Below are positions 18,194 to 26,467 of a stretch of 64,000 nucleotides of DNA, one piece after another. The translations under genes were made by a program, and so were the position numbers. Origin of the DNA: Pseudomonadota bacterium (GTDB taxonomy: Bacteria; Pseudomonadota; Gammaproteobacteria; Steroidobacterales; Steroidobacteraceae); NCBI GenBank assembly GCA_026398735.1, contig JAPLSH010000004.1, forward strand, positions 186,001-250,000. Direction: 5' to 3'. Each line of letters starts with the position of its first letter. Within the stretch, counting starts at the first letter, position 1. The notes under the pieces are model-generated. The model was given only the letters and a program-made list of their open reading frames with translations. It made no database searches and was not told the origin of the DNA.

Positions 18194-19530
18194 TCGCCGC
18201 CGCGCACGTCCACCTTGCGCAGCATCAACACCACTGTGGCCAGCAGTGCGATGCCCAGCGGCAACAGCGGCACATAAAACATCTGCTGCACCGGCACACC
18301 CAAGCCCAAGACATAGCCGCCCACTAAGGGACCCGCTATAGAGCCTATACGGCCAAAGCCCAGCGCAGCGCCAACACCGGTAGTGCGGCAATTGGACGGA
18401 TAGATAAGACCGGCCGACGCGTTAAGCGCGCCTTGGCAGCCAATCACACCAAAGCCCGAACCGCACACCGCCAAGGTCAGCAGCCAAGTGTTGGAGAAGC
18501 CTTGCGTGGCGATGGTCAGCAACGACGCCATGCCCACGCCCAGCAACACCATGATCCAGCGAATACCTATCCGACCCAACATGATCGCGGTGGCTATTGC
18601 CGCGATGGCACCGGCCCAGTGGAAGAAGCTGTTGGTAAGGGAGAACTGCGTGGGCGACAAGTTGCCCAGCTTGAGCACCGTGCTGATCCAGCTGTTCAAA
18701 AAATGCATGGACAGCAGCACACCGGCGAACATGATCCACAACAAGACCGTGGTCACACGCAAGTTGGGACCAAAGAGCTCACCAAAGCCGCCCTTGCCTT
18801 GGGCTTGGTTGCCACGCAACGCGAACTGCGTGTTGTCATCGATGTGCACCGACGGATCCATCGCCTTGATGCGCCGCGCGATCTGCTCGCGATCACGACC
18901 GCGATTGGTAAGGAACAACAAGGATTCCGGCAGCATGACCGCCAACACCAAGGCAATAACAGCGGGCACTACGGCACCCACCACAAAAACCGATTGCCAC
19001 CCATAGGCCGGCACCAGTTTGGCGGCCACCACGCCCGGCAGACCGCTGCCCAGAGAGATGCCCAAAATAACCAAGCTGGTAAACATGGGGCGGCGGGCGC
19101 GCGGCGTCATTTCCGGCGTCAGGGCTATGACATTGGGCAACACGCCACCCAGACCCACGCCGGTGATGAAACGCATGACAGACAGGCCAGTAACGCTGGT
19201 AGTTTGCAGCGCCAGCAGCGTTGCAACGCTGTACAGCAACGTGCCGATGACAATGAGCTTCTTGCGGCCGATGCGATCGCCAAAGCCGCCCAGAAAGATG
19301 GCGCCGATCATCATGCCGAACAAATTGGCCGACTGAACCGGACCGACTAGCTCTTTGGGGGTGACACCCCAAGCATCAGCCAGCCACGGCGCAACAACGC
19401 CGACAATCTGCATGTCGAAGCCGTCGCACACCAGCGCCAGCATCAACAAAAAGATCAACACATAGCTACGCAGCCCCAGTGCCTGTTGATCGATGATGTC
19501 GTCGACCAACACTTTGTCCGTCGTTGCCAT
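18178..19530 (-). CDS. MFS transporter, aromatic acid:H+ symporter (AAHS) type
   Basis: 450 residues with about 12 transmembrane helices. DGFDMQIVGVVAPWLADAWG in TM1, with the acidic DGFD pair, and GDRIGRKKLIVIGTLLYS in the loop 2-3 motif are typical of AAHS permeases such as PcaK and BenK. MRFITGVGLGGVLPNVIALTPEMTP is the TM4 motif. It should import aromatic acids or related anions with protons. It starts 26 bp after the acetoacetate-CoA ligase stop, so the two form an operon. Confidence 0.86.
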   Translation of the reverse strand: MATTDKVLVDDIIDQQALGLRSYVLIFLLMLALVCDGFDMQIVGVVAPWLADAWGVTPKELVGPVQSANLFGMMIGAIFLGGFGDRIGRKKLIVIGTLLYSVATLLALQTTSVTGLSVMRFITGVGLGGVLPNVIALTPEMTPRARRPMFTSLVILGISLGSGLPGVVAAKLVPAYGWQSVFVVGAVVPAVIALVLAVMLPESLLFLTNRGRDREQIARRIKAMDPSVHIDDNTQFALRGNQAQGKGGFGELFGPNLRVTTVLLWIMFAGVLLSMHFLNSWISTVLKLGNLSPTQFSLTNSFFHWAGAIAAIATAIMLGRIGIRWIMVLLGVGMASLLTIATQGFSNTWLLTLAVCGSGFGVIGCQGALNASAGLIYPSNCRTTGVGAALGFGRIGSIAGPLVGGYVLGLGVPVQQMFYVPLLPLGIALLATVVLMLRKVDVRGGEGELH

Positions 19531-19556
19531 GTCCTGCCCCTTTTACTGGGTGGTTC

Positions 19557-21548
19557 TTACATTTTGTAATCGGTTTGCGTGCGCTGATACTCGATGAACC
19601 AGTCCAGTGCCGCAGCATTGGCCATCGCATCGCGATTGGCAGCCTTGGCTGCCGGCACACCCTGCAAGATACGCCTTACCGGCACTTCCATACGCTTGCC
19701 GCTGATGGTGTAGGGAACCAGCGGCACCTGGTAAATTTTGTCCGGCACATGTCGCGGCGTGTATTCACTGCGCAGCTTGTCGTTGATGGCGCGCGTCAGC
19801 GCTTCGTCCAGCACCACGCCGTCGGCGAGTTTTACAAACATGGGCATGAAGAACTTGCCGCCGGGCAGGTCTAGATTAACTACTACACCATCCTCGACGC
19901 CGGGCACCAGCACGATGGTGCGGTAGATTTCTGACGTACCGATGCGAATGCCAAAGCGATTAAGCGTGGCATCGCTGCGACCCAGCACAAAGCAGCCGCC
20001 GCGCGCATTGATGCGATAAAAATCGCCCTGGCGCCATTGGCCCGGGAAATCACTGAAATAGGTTTCTGTGTAGCGCACGTCGCCGGCATCGTTGAAGAAG
20101 CCGATGGGCATGGAGGGCATGGGTTGAGTGACGACCATCTCGCCCACTTCATCGACCACATAGTCGCCATTCTCACCGATGACATGCACAGCCACGCCCA
20201 GGCAGCGCGCCTGGATCTCGCCGGCATACTGCGGCAGCGTGACCACACCGGCCACGAAGCCAGAGCAAATATCCGTGCCGCCGCAACCCGGAGAAATCCA
20301 TGCATCTTGTTTCACATTGTTGTGAAACCAGGCTTGGCACTCCGGTGTAACGGGCGACCCGGCCAGCGTGACCGACTCCAGACTCGATAGATCAAACTTG
20401 TTTTTAGGAACGATGCCGTTCTTTTCAAGGATGGCTTGATAGGTGGGACTTGCGCCAAACAGATTGGCCTTGGAGTCCTGCACCATCTTCCACAGCAAAT
20501 CGCCATCGGGCCAAGCCGGATTGCCGTCGAACAATACCGGCGTGACGTTGGACAGCAACGAGCTGACCAGGAAGTTCCACATCATCCAACCAGTGGTGGT
20601 GAAGAAGAAGATGCGCTGGCCAGCGTGCATGTCGAAGTTGAACGCCACATGCTTGAGCTGTTCGATGAGTATGCCGCCATGACTGTGCATGATCGGCTTG
20701 GGCAAACCTGTAGTACCCGATGAGAACAAAATCCACAGCGGGTGCATGAACGGGACTTCTTCATAGTGGAAGTCGGCGCGTGACACCGGCGCATGGTCGA
20801 GCAACTCGTTCCAGAATATCGTGCCGGGCGTGAGGCGACGCGGTGCAGCCGGGTCAAGATAGGGCAATTGGATAACGTGCTTAACCGTCGTCAAACGCGC
20901 TAGGATTTTTTCGACTTCACCACGACGGTCAAACGGCTTGCCGCCGTATTGATAGCCATCGACATGCAGAAAGACCACCGGCTCAAGCTGAGCAAAGCGA
21001 TCCAACACGCCGGGTGTGCCAAAGTCGGGCCCGCACGATGACCAGATGGCGCCGATACTGGTGGTGGCCAGCATGGCAATAAGTGCCTCGGGCACATTGA
21101 CGATATAGGCACAGACGCGATCACCACGCTGCACGCCTAGCTTGCGCAATTGGGTGGCGACGATGCGCACCTTACCGGCAAGCTCTTCCCAACTGATGGC
21201 CTGCAAACCCTGGCGCTCGTTGAGATGCAGAACGGCCGTGGCATCGGGGCGTTCGTGGCGCAGCATGTGGCGCGCGTAGTTGAGCGTAGCGCCCGGAAAC
21301 CACTCGGCACCGGGCATCGTGCGCTTGCCCAGCACGGCGGTAGCCGGCGTGCTGGCTTCGATGCCAAAAAAGTCCCAGCAGGACTGCCAGAAGGCATCCA
21401 GATCAGTGGTGGACCAGCGCCACAGTGCCTCGTAGTCTGCGAACTCCAGACCACGCTCGGTTTTTAACCAGCGCAGGTACTGCGTCATGCGCGCACGCTC
21501 GATACGCTCGGGCGTCGGTGCCCAGAGCTGCTCTCCAACTTGAACCAT
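19557..21548 (-). CDS. Acetoacetate-CoA ligase
   Basis: 663 residues, the full length of acetoacetyl-CoA synthetase in the ANL superfamily. It activates acetoacetate with ATP and CoA in the cytoplasm. Motifs include FPGATLNYARHML, the AMP-binding loop LFSSGTTGLPKPIMHSHGG, TTTGWMMWNFLVSSL, SPGCGGTDICSGF, and the C-terminal RSDATLNRFGIRIGTSEIYR with the catalytic lysine near YTISGKRMEVPVRRILQG. The open frame reaches 21584, but GGGGAG five bases before ATG 21548 fixes the start. It is first in an operon with the AAHS transporter. It could act on a different short keto or hydroxy acid. Confidence 0.93.
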   Translation of the reverse strand: MVQVGEQLWAPTPERIERARMTQYLRWLKTERGLEFADYEALWRWSTTDLDAFWQSCWDFFGIEASTPATAVLGKRTMPGAEWFPGATLNYARHMLRHERPDATAVLHLNERQGLQAISWEELAGKVRIVATQLRKLGVQRGDRVCAYIVNVPEALIAMLATTSIGAIWSSCGPDFGTPGVLDRFAQLEPVVFLHVDGYQYGGKPFDRRGEVEKILARLTTVKHVIQLPYLDPAAPRRLTPGTIFWNELLDHAPVSRADFHYEEVPFMHPLWILFSSGTTGLPKPIMHSHGGILIEQLKHVAFNFDMHAGQRIFFFTTTGWMMWNFLVSSLLSNVTPVLFDGNPAWPDGDLLWKMVQDSKANLFGASPTYQAILEKNGIVPKNKFDLSSLESVTLAGSPVTPECQAWFHNNVKQDAWISPGCGGTDICSGFVAGVVTLPQYAGEIQARCLGVAVHVIGENGDYVVDEVGEMVVTQPMPSMPIGFFNDAGDVRYTETYFSDFPGQWRQGDFYRINARGGCFVLGRSDATLNRFGIRIGTSEIYRTIVLVPGVEDGVVVNLDLPGGKFFMPMFVKLADGVVLDEALTRAINDKLRSEYTPRHVPDKIYQVPLVPYTISGKRMEVPVRRILQGVPAAKAANRDAMANAAALDWFIEYQRTQTDYKM

Positions 21549-21620
21549 CTTCGCTCCCCGGTTTTCGGCGGAGTATTGAATCACGAAACCGGCTCTGCAG
21601 GCCCCTTAGCGCTGCCGCGA

Positions 21621-21648
21621 TTGACAGCGGCCAAGCGGCTCGGACAAT
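21621..21648 (+). promoter_or_regulatory. Promoter of the alpha/beta hydrolase gene, possibly leaderless
   Basis: TTGACA (21621-21626), a 16-bp spacer and GACAAT (21643-21648). The start point expected 6-8 bases after the -10 falls at about 21655, which is the ATG itself, so the mRNA may have no leader. No Shine-Dalgarno is seen before the ATG, in agreement. Confidence 0.5.
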
Positions 21649-21654
21649 CACCAC

Positions 21655-22380
21655 ATGAATAAGCAAACGCTAATCCTCGTGCCAGGGTTGCTGTGCGATG
21701 GGGCCGTGTGGGAAGCACAAATCGCCGCGTTGGCGGATAAGTGGGACCTGCAGGTCCCCAACCACGGCACGGCAGACACCTTGGGCGCGATGGCCGAGGC
21801 CATTCTGGCGTCAGCACCACCACGCTTTGCGCTGGCCGGCCACTCGATGGGCGGCCGTGTCGCATTGGAAGTCTGGGCACGGGCACCACAGCGCGTCACC
21901 CGGCTGGCCCTGCTCGACACTGGCTATGAAGGGCTGGCTGGCGGCGAAGCCGGCGAACGCGAACGCGCCGGACGCCTGCGTCTGCTGGAGGTGGCGCAGC
22001 GCGAGGGCATGCGGCCGATGGCCCTCGCTTGGGCCCGCGGCATGGTGCATCCGGACCGGCTGGCCGATGCCGCATTGATGGAATCGATTCACGCCATGCT
22101 CGAGCGCTCTAATCCGCTGGTGTTTGCAGCGCAGATCAACGCGCTGCTTAACCGCCCGGACCGCACTGCCCTGCTGCCCACCATCAACGTACCGACGCTG
22201 GTGCTATGCGGGCGGGAAGACAGCTGGAGTACTTTAGAGCGCCATCAGGCCATGGCTGCGCAGATTGCAGGCAGTGTGTTGGTGGACGTGCCCGACTGCG
22301 GCCATATGTGCACCATGGAACAGCCCGAGGCGCTGTCGCAGGCCTTGCGCGCCTGGCTCGACGATCTTGCGCAGCGTTAG
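21655..22380 (+). CDS. Alpha/beta hydrolase
   Basis: 241 residues. The alpha/beta hydrolase set is present: LVPGLLCDGAVW (oxyanion loop), the nucleophile elbow AGHSMGGRVA with Ser64, an acid in CGREDSWS and the His in CGHMCTMEQPEAL. The general pattern (HSMGG, PTLVLCGxED, VPxCGHM) resembles esterases and BioH-like proteins. The substrate is unknown. It is divergent from the acetoacetate-CoA ligase operon, and its stop overlaps the convergent gene by 4 bp. Confidence 0.86.
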   Translation: MNKQTLILVPGLLCDGAVWEAQIAALADKWDLQVPNHGTADTLGAMAEAILASAPPRFALAGHSMGGRVALEVWARAPQRVTRLALLDTGYEGLAGGEAGERERAGRLRLLEVAQREGMRPMALAWARGMVHPDRLADAALMESIHAMLERSNPLVFAAQINALLNRPDRTALLPTINVPTLVLCGREDSWSTLERHQAMAAQIAGSVLVDVPDCGHMCTMEQPEALSQALRAWLDDLAQR

Positions 22381-22754
22381 CGGTTGCGCGTACCGGTAAA
22401 GGCAGCCTCGCCCAGCCGACCCATATGCACGGTGCCGGCCACCGTATCGCCGGTCAGCGTGCCGCGATATTCGATCGTCAACGAGGCATCTGCCGTACTG
22501 ACCTGGGTGCTGAGCACAAAGCTGTTGCCAGTGAGTGTGCCGGTGACCGGGCCTTCGCCGCGCTGGGCTTTATAGGTGCCGGTGACGCTATCACCCTGCT
22601 GCATCAACACCATGCCCGGGGTGCGTGTGCCCTGCGGCACTACGATTTTGAGGGTCCAACTGCCAGCCAGCGTGGCCGGTTCGGCCGCAGGCAGCGCCGC
22701 ACTACCCAGCAACAGAGAGAAGGAGAAAGCCAGGCAGGCAAGCCGTCGGGTCAT
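22377..22754 (-). CDS. Small exported beta-rich protein of unknown function
   Basis: 125 residues with a signal peptide (ACLAFSFSLLLGSAALPAA). The mature part (LAGSWTLKIVVPQG, SVTGTYKAQRGEGPVTGTLTGNSFVL, LTIEYRGTLTGDTVAGTVHMG, EAAFTGTR) is a repeated T-G-T strand pattern like a small barrel of the type seen in secreted proteins that accompany hydrolases. No named family is claimed. It converges on the alpha/beta hydrolase gene, and both stops share 4 bp. Confidence 0.7.
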   Translation of the reverse strand: MTRRLACLAFSFSLLLGSAALPAAEPATLAGSWTLKIVVPQGTRTPGMVLMQQGDSVTGTYKAQRGEGPVTGTLTGNSFVLSTQVSTADASLTIEYRGTLTGDTVAGTVHMGRLGEAAFTGTRNR

Positions 22755-22828
22755 GGTAGGGGCTCCGATTGATCGGCAGAGTAAACCTCAATAGCGCCAC
22801 AACGTACACAGGCAGCTAGAATCAACCC

Positions 22829-23533
22829 ATGCAATGGCTCCGCTCTCTGCTGTTCACCAGCTGCTTTCTGCTGTTCACCGTGCTGTATGCGGTGTTCTTT
22901 ATTGTCGCCAGCTTGGTGCTGCCTTGGCACCTGCGCTTTGCGCTGGCACGCGTCTGGGGTCATGCGCTGTTATGGCAGCTGCGCGTGATCTGCGGGCTGG
23001 GTTATCGCATCGAAGGCCAAGAGAACCTCCCGTCCACACCGCATGTGGTGCTGATGAAACATTCATCAGCTTGGGAAACCTTTGCCCAAGCGGTCATAGC
23101 GCCGCCGCAAGTGTGGGTGTTCAAGCGCGAGCTGATGTGGATCCCCTTCATCGGCTGGGGCTTGAGAATGCTGCGGGGTATTGCCATCAACCGCGGGGCA
23201 GGCGGCGTGGCCGTGCGTCAGCTCGTAGACCAAGGCAAGCGACACCTGGCTCAAGGCCGCTGGGTGGTTATTTTTCCGGAAGGCACGCGTATGCCGGCAG
23301 GGCAAACGCGTCGCTATGGCGTGGGTGGTGCGGCGCTGGCCGTGGAGGCCGGCGTGGACATCGTGCCCATCGCGCACAACTCTGGGTATTTTTGGGGCCG
23401 GCGCGGTCTGCTCAAAAAGCCTGGCACCATCCGCGTGGTGATCGGCAAGCCTATTGCCACCGCGGGCCGTGACCTGCGTGACATCAATGCCGAGGTGCAG
23501 GCTTTCATCGAGGCCCATTCCGGCCTCGAGTAA
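22829..23533 (+). CDS. plsC: 1-acyl-sn-glycerol-3-phosphate acyltransferase
   Basis: 234 residues. An N-terminal membrane segment (about 8-32) is followed by the acyltransferase blocks: MKHSSAWETF (His78 with Glu83, HX4E instead of HX4D), IPFIGWGLRMLRGIAINRG, the phosphate-binding FPEGTRMPAGQ and a VPIAHNSGYFW block. It adds the second acyl chain to lysophosphatidate in phospholipid synthesis. The HX4E form with KHxSxWETF is a recognised subgroup in Proteobacteria. It could instead be an acyltransferase for another lysophospholipid. Confidence 0.88.
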   Translation: MQWLRSLLFTSCFLLFTVLYAVFFIVASLVLPWHLRFALARVWGHALLWQLRVICGLGYRIEGQENLPSTPHVVLMKHSSAWETFAQAVIAPPQVWVFKRELMWIPFIGWGLRMLRGIAINRGAGGVAVRQLVDQGKRHLAQGRWVVIFPEGTRMPAGQTRRYGVGGAALAVEAGVDIVPIAHNSGYFWGRRGLLKKPGTIRVVIGKPIATAGRDLRDINAEVQAFIEAHSGLE

Positions 23534-23539
23534 GTTCGC

Positions 23540-24268
23540 TTATTTGAGCTCGTAGACCACGTTGACGGTAGTGAGCGTATCGGTCTTGTTGAACGCCGCG
23601 GGTGGCGAGGTGTTGTGTCGCACCTGAAAGGCCACTGCCAGCGCCAGTTTGCTGGTCATCTTCACTTCCACTGCCACTTCGTTCTGCAGGAACGTGTTGT
23701 CTTGGGCGTATTCGACGGTGGCCTTATCAAGCAGCGAGGTGCTGCTGTTGAAGGCATGGCGGTAATCGATGCTGGCAATGCCCGCGATAGATGACTCCGT
23801 CATCTTGGGATTGCGGGTCTGGGCGCTCTTATAACCGGTACCGAGCTGGGCCGAGAGCTGGTTAACGTCGGTGCGGAAGAACAAATGACCCAGACCAGCG
23901 CTGAGCGTGGACTGGTGGTCATAACCACTGAAACGATCGTTCTCGTAGCGCAGGCCGCCGAACACGAAGTCGTCTGTATCCAGCGCGTAGTTGCTCTGTT
24001 CCTGCGCTTCCCAACGCTGCGCAGTGGTGTCGTCCGCATCGCTGGAATACACCGCTGCAAAGTTGAACTTGTGGGTCCAGGGACCGGCAATGTTGGTGGC
24101 CGCTAGTTTGAGGCTGCCGCTTTTGGCGGTGGAGTTGCCACTGGATACCACCACGCCGAGCTGACCTTTGCCGGTCCACTGGGCAGCGGCAGGCGTCACG
24201 GGCATCATCGACATCACAATGACGGCAAACAACGCAACCAGCCCACGATGGGCAAGACGATCAGACAT
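23540..24268 (-). CDS. DUF481 outer membrane protein (YdiY-like)
   Basis: 242 residues. A signal peptide (LVALFAVIVMSMMPVTPAAAQ) leads to QWTGKGQLGVVVSSGNSTAKS, the start of DUF481, then a run of alternating strands (KFNFAAVYSSD, NYALDTDDFVFGGLRYENDRF, LSAGLGHLFF, LSAQLGTGYKS) ending in YELK. The domain is a beta-barrel in the outer membrane, described in E. coli as salt-induced YdiY. The open frame reaches 24349, but ATG 24268 gives the correct signal peptide and has a GGGAGC upstream. It follows the peptidase gene by 31 bp on the same strand. Confidence 0.86.
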   Translation of the reverse strand: MSDRLAHRGLVALFAVIVMSMMPVTPAAAQWTGKGQLGVVVSSGNSTAKSGSLKLAATNIAGPWTHKFNFAAVYSSDADDTTAQRWEAQEQSNYALDTDDFVFGGLRYENDRFSGYDHQSTLSAGLGHLFFRTDVNQLSAQLGTGYKSAQTRNPKMTESSIAGIASIDYRHAFNSSTSLLDKATVEYAQDNTFLQNEVAVEVKMTSKLALAVAFQVRHNTSPPAAFNKTDTLTTVNVVYELK

Positions 24269-24299
24269 GTTAGAGCTCCCCGAGTAGAGGAAATTGGTG

Positions 24300-25355
24300 T
24301 CAGGGCTGCGCGAGCGACGCAGCCGGGCGATCTGCATGCGAGGCGCCACGCGCCAGCAGCTGCTTGGCGGTGCCCCAGCGATTGGGGGAGTGCAGCAGCA
24401 CTACCCATACCTTGTGCGCACCGTGCTCAGCCAGTGCGATGAGGCACTTGCCGGCCTTGTTGGTAAAGCCGGTCTTAAGGCCCACCGTTTCGGGTTGGGT
24501 GCCCAACATGGCGTTGGTGTTACGGAAGCTGATGCGCCGATTGGTATTGAGCGTGCGAAATTGGGCTTGCTTGGCATTGGCGCGCCAGCTTATCTCTGAC
24601 TGATGGTCCGCCACGCGCGCCAAGGTCAGCAGATCCCTCGCCGTGCTCAGGTGCCCGTCGGCATCCAAGCCGCAGGGATTGCGAAAGCTTGATGAGGCCA
24701 TGCCGATGGCTTGGGCCTTCTGGTTCATGAGCTTCACGAAGCCTTCTTCGCTGCCGCCCACGTGCTCAGCCATCGCCATGCAGGCATCGTTGCCGGAGCG
24801 CACGATCATGGCAGTAAGCAAATCACCGGCACGCACGCTGTCGCCCTTGCGTAAACCAATGCGAGAACCTTCCATACCGGCAGCGCGGGGGCTGACCAGC
24901 ACAGCGGCATCAGGCTGCCAATTGTGATCAAGGATGACCAAGGCACTGAGCACCTTAGTGAGTGAGGCCGGCGGCCGCGGCGTGTCCACTTTGCGACCGT
25001 AGATAATCTGGTCATCAACTGCCACGGCATAGGCCGCCGCAGCTTTGGGGTAAGGATCGCTATGGTCTGCGGCGCTATCGGTATCTACTGACTCGGCGGC
25101 AGCCAGAGCTGCGGCTTTGGTGGCGCGCTTGGACTTGGCTTTGGCTGTGCTCTTGGCAGCTGCTTTGGCCTTGGCCTTGGCATTAGCGTTAGCCTTGGCC
25201 TTATCAGCGGCTTTAGCCTTTGCTTTGACCTTGGCTTTGTCCTTATCAACCGCTTGTTTGGTGGTGGTCTGCTGCTGCTTTACCTCGGCAGCGCTGACCG
25301 GATAAACCGTACCAGCAAACAACACCAGGGCGCTGAACAGTAGAAATGATCGCAT
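24300..25355 (-). CDS. D-alanyl-D-alanine endopeptidase/carboxypeptidase (S11, PBP7-like) with Lys/Ala-rich linker
   Basis: 351 residues. Signal peptide 1-22. The peptidase S11 catalytic triads are SLTK (131-134), SGN (187-189) and KTG (294-296), typical of low-molecular-weight penicillin-binding proteins that trim peptidoglycan peptides in the periplasm. Length and the lack of a C-terminal anchor point to the PBP7/PbpG type rather than DacA. The oddity is residues about 36-84, almost purely Lys and Ala (KAKVKAKAKAADKAKANANA), like histone H1 tails, giving a strongly positive arm between signal peptide and enzyme. It may bind anionic cell-wall polymers. Confidence 0.9.
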   Translation of the reverse strand: MRSFLLFSALVLFAGTVYPVSAAEVKQQQTTTKQAVDKDKAKVKAKAKAADKAKANANAKAKAKAAAKSTAKAKSKRATKAAALAAAESVDTDSAADHSDPYPKAAAAYAVAVDDQIIYGRKVDTPRPPASLTKVLSALVILDHNWQPDAAVLVSPRAAGMEGSRIGLRKGDSVRAGDLLTAMIVRSGNDACMAMAEHVGGSEEGFVKLMNQKAQAIGMASSSFRNPCGLDADGHLSTARDLLTLARVADHQSEISWRANAKQAQFRTLNTNRRISFRNTNAMLGTQPETVGLKTGFTNKAGKCLIALAEHGAHKVWVVLLHSPNRWGTAKQLLARGASHADRPAASLAQP

Positions 25356-25441
25356 TCAGGCCGCACTCCAAGAGGTCAGTGCGCTGATGGTACAGCGCGA
25401 ACAGCGTTCATGCGAGCCTGTGGCATGACCTGTGCATCGCA

Positions 25442-26467
25442 TCACTGTGTGCATCGGGCTCGCTCGCTGATCGCCGGATGGCTGGCAAAGTAGTTGTACT
25501 TGCTGTCTGACTGACTGCCGTGGGAAGCAGCAAGGCGGCACATCAGATCATCAAAGCGACGCTGTGCGATGCCCTGCTGCTGCATCCAGGCACGTGAATA
25601 AGTATCAGCCTCGCGTTCCATGTCGCGTGAATAGCCGGCCTGCAACAAGGCCGGTGCTACACCGGTGAGCGTCGATAGCGAGGTGACATCGCCAAACACG
25701 GCCATAGCCATAGCCGACACACCCAGGCCTTGAAGCAACTGACGCAGGCCATGTCTGCGCCGCACGTGGCCCACCTCGTGCGCCAACACCGTCATGAGCT
25801 CTTCATCATGCTGGGCCAGCGCGACCAGTTGGTCGGTCATGACTACGGTGCCACCGGGCAAAGCAAACGCGTTGGCGCCCACAATGGGGGCATCGCGCAG
25901 CTCGAATTGCCAGTTTCCGGCACCGCGCTGATTGCGGATCACCTCATCAAACCGCTGCTGTAGCTGATACTGACGTTCGGCACTGAGGGTGCTGGGCTTG
26001 AGCAGCCGGCCGTCGAGTATTTCGAGCACGCCCTTGCCCAGATGCGCATCGGCAGAGACCGGCAACACCTGTGCCACTCGCTGCGACAGCCATGGAATTC
26101 CAAAGGTAAAAAACAGCACCGCGACAAGCACCACCGAGAGCAAGGAGGACAGCGCAACTTTCCATTGGCGCTCGAACCACTGCACCAGGCCCGGGTGTTG
26201 GGCATGCTGGATCTGCAGCGCATCGATGCCGTCGTTGTCCAAGGTCTCAAAGTGCCCGCCACCGGAAAAGTCGATGCGACGGGGAATGTGCGCGATGCGC
26301 GCCGACACTTTGACCGATGCCATGTCGATGCAGCGTTGCTGATCGTCCATTTGCAGATCGCAACGACCATTTGCGCAGGCTACCAGGCGCGCAGCTACAC
26401 CCCGCGCGCTGCGGCCATCAAAATAAGTGCCGTCGATAACCCGCGCGTCAGATGCCAAAATCGACAT
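25442..26467 (-). CDS. M48 family metallopeptidase, membrane-bound
   Basis: 341 residues. The N-terminal part (1-100) is cytoplasmic-like and Cys-containing (VACANGRCDLQMDDQQRC). One transmembrane segment spans about 104-125. The zinc peptidase domain has HEVGH at about 230-234 and the third ligand region SRDMEREADTYSRAWM. The layout resembles HtpX/Oma1/YcaL-type proteases, which remove damaged membrane proteins. The open frame extends to 26554, but ATG 26467 gives a sensible N terminus; it overlaps the DUF898 gene by 20 bp and no strong Shine-Dalgarno is seen. Confidence 0.83.
   Translation of the reverse strand: MSILASDARVIDGTYFDGRSARGVAARLVACANGRCDLQMDDQQRCIDMASVKVSARIAHIPRRIDFSGGGHFETLDNDGIDALQIQHAQHPGLVQWFERQWKVALSSLLSVVLVAVLFFTFGIPWLSQRVAQVLPVSADAHLGKGVLEILDGRLLKPSTLSAERQYQLQQRFDEVIRNQRGAGNWQFELRDAPIVGANAFALPGGTVVMTDQLVALAQHDEELMTVLAHEVGHVRRRHGLRQLLQGLGVSAMAMAVFGDVTSLSTLTGVAPALLQAGYSRDMEREADTYSRAWMQQQGIAQRRFDDLMCRLAASHGSQSDSKYNYFASHPAISERARCTQ

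Noticed and set aside
25102-25250. Lys/Ala codon repeats considered as a CRISPR or satellite repeat
   Set aside because: In frame inside an intact peptidase gene, with no spacer structure or regular unit length.
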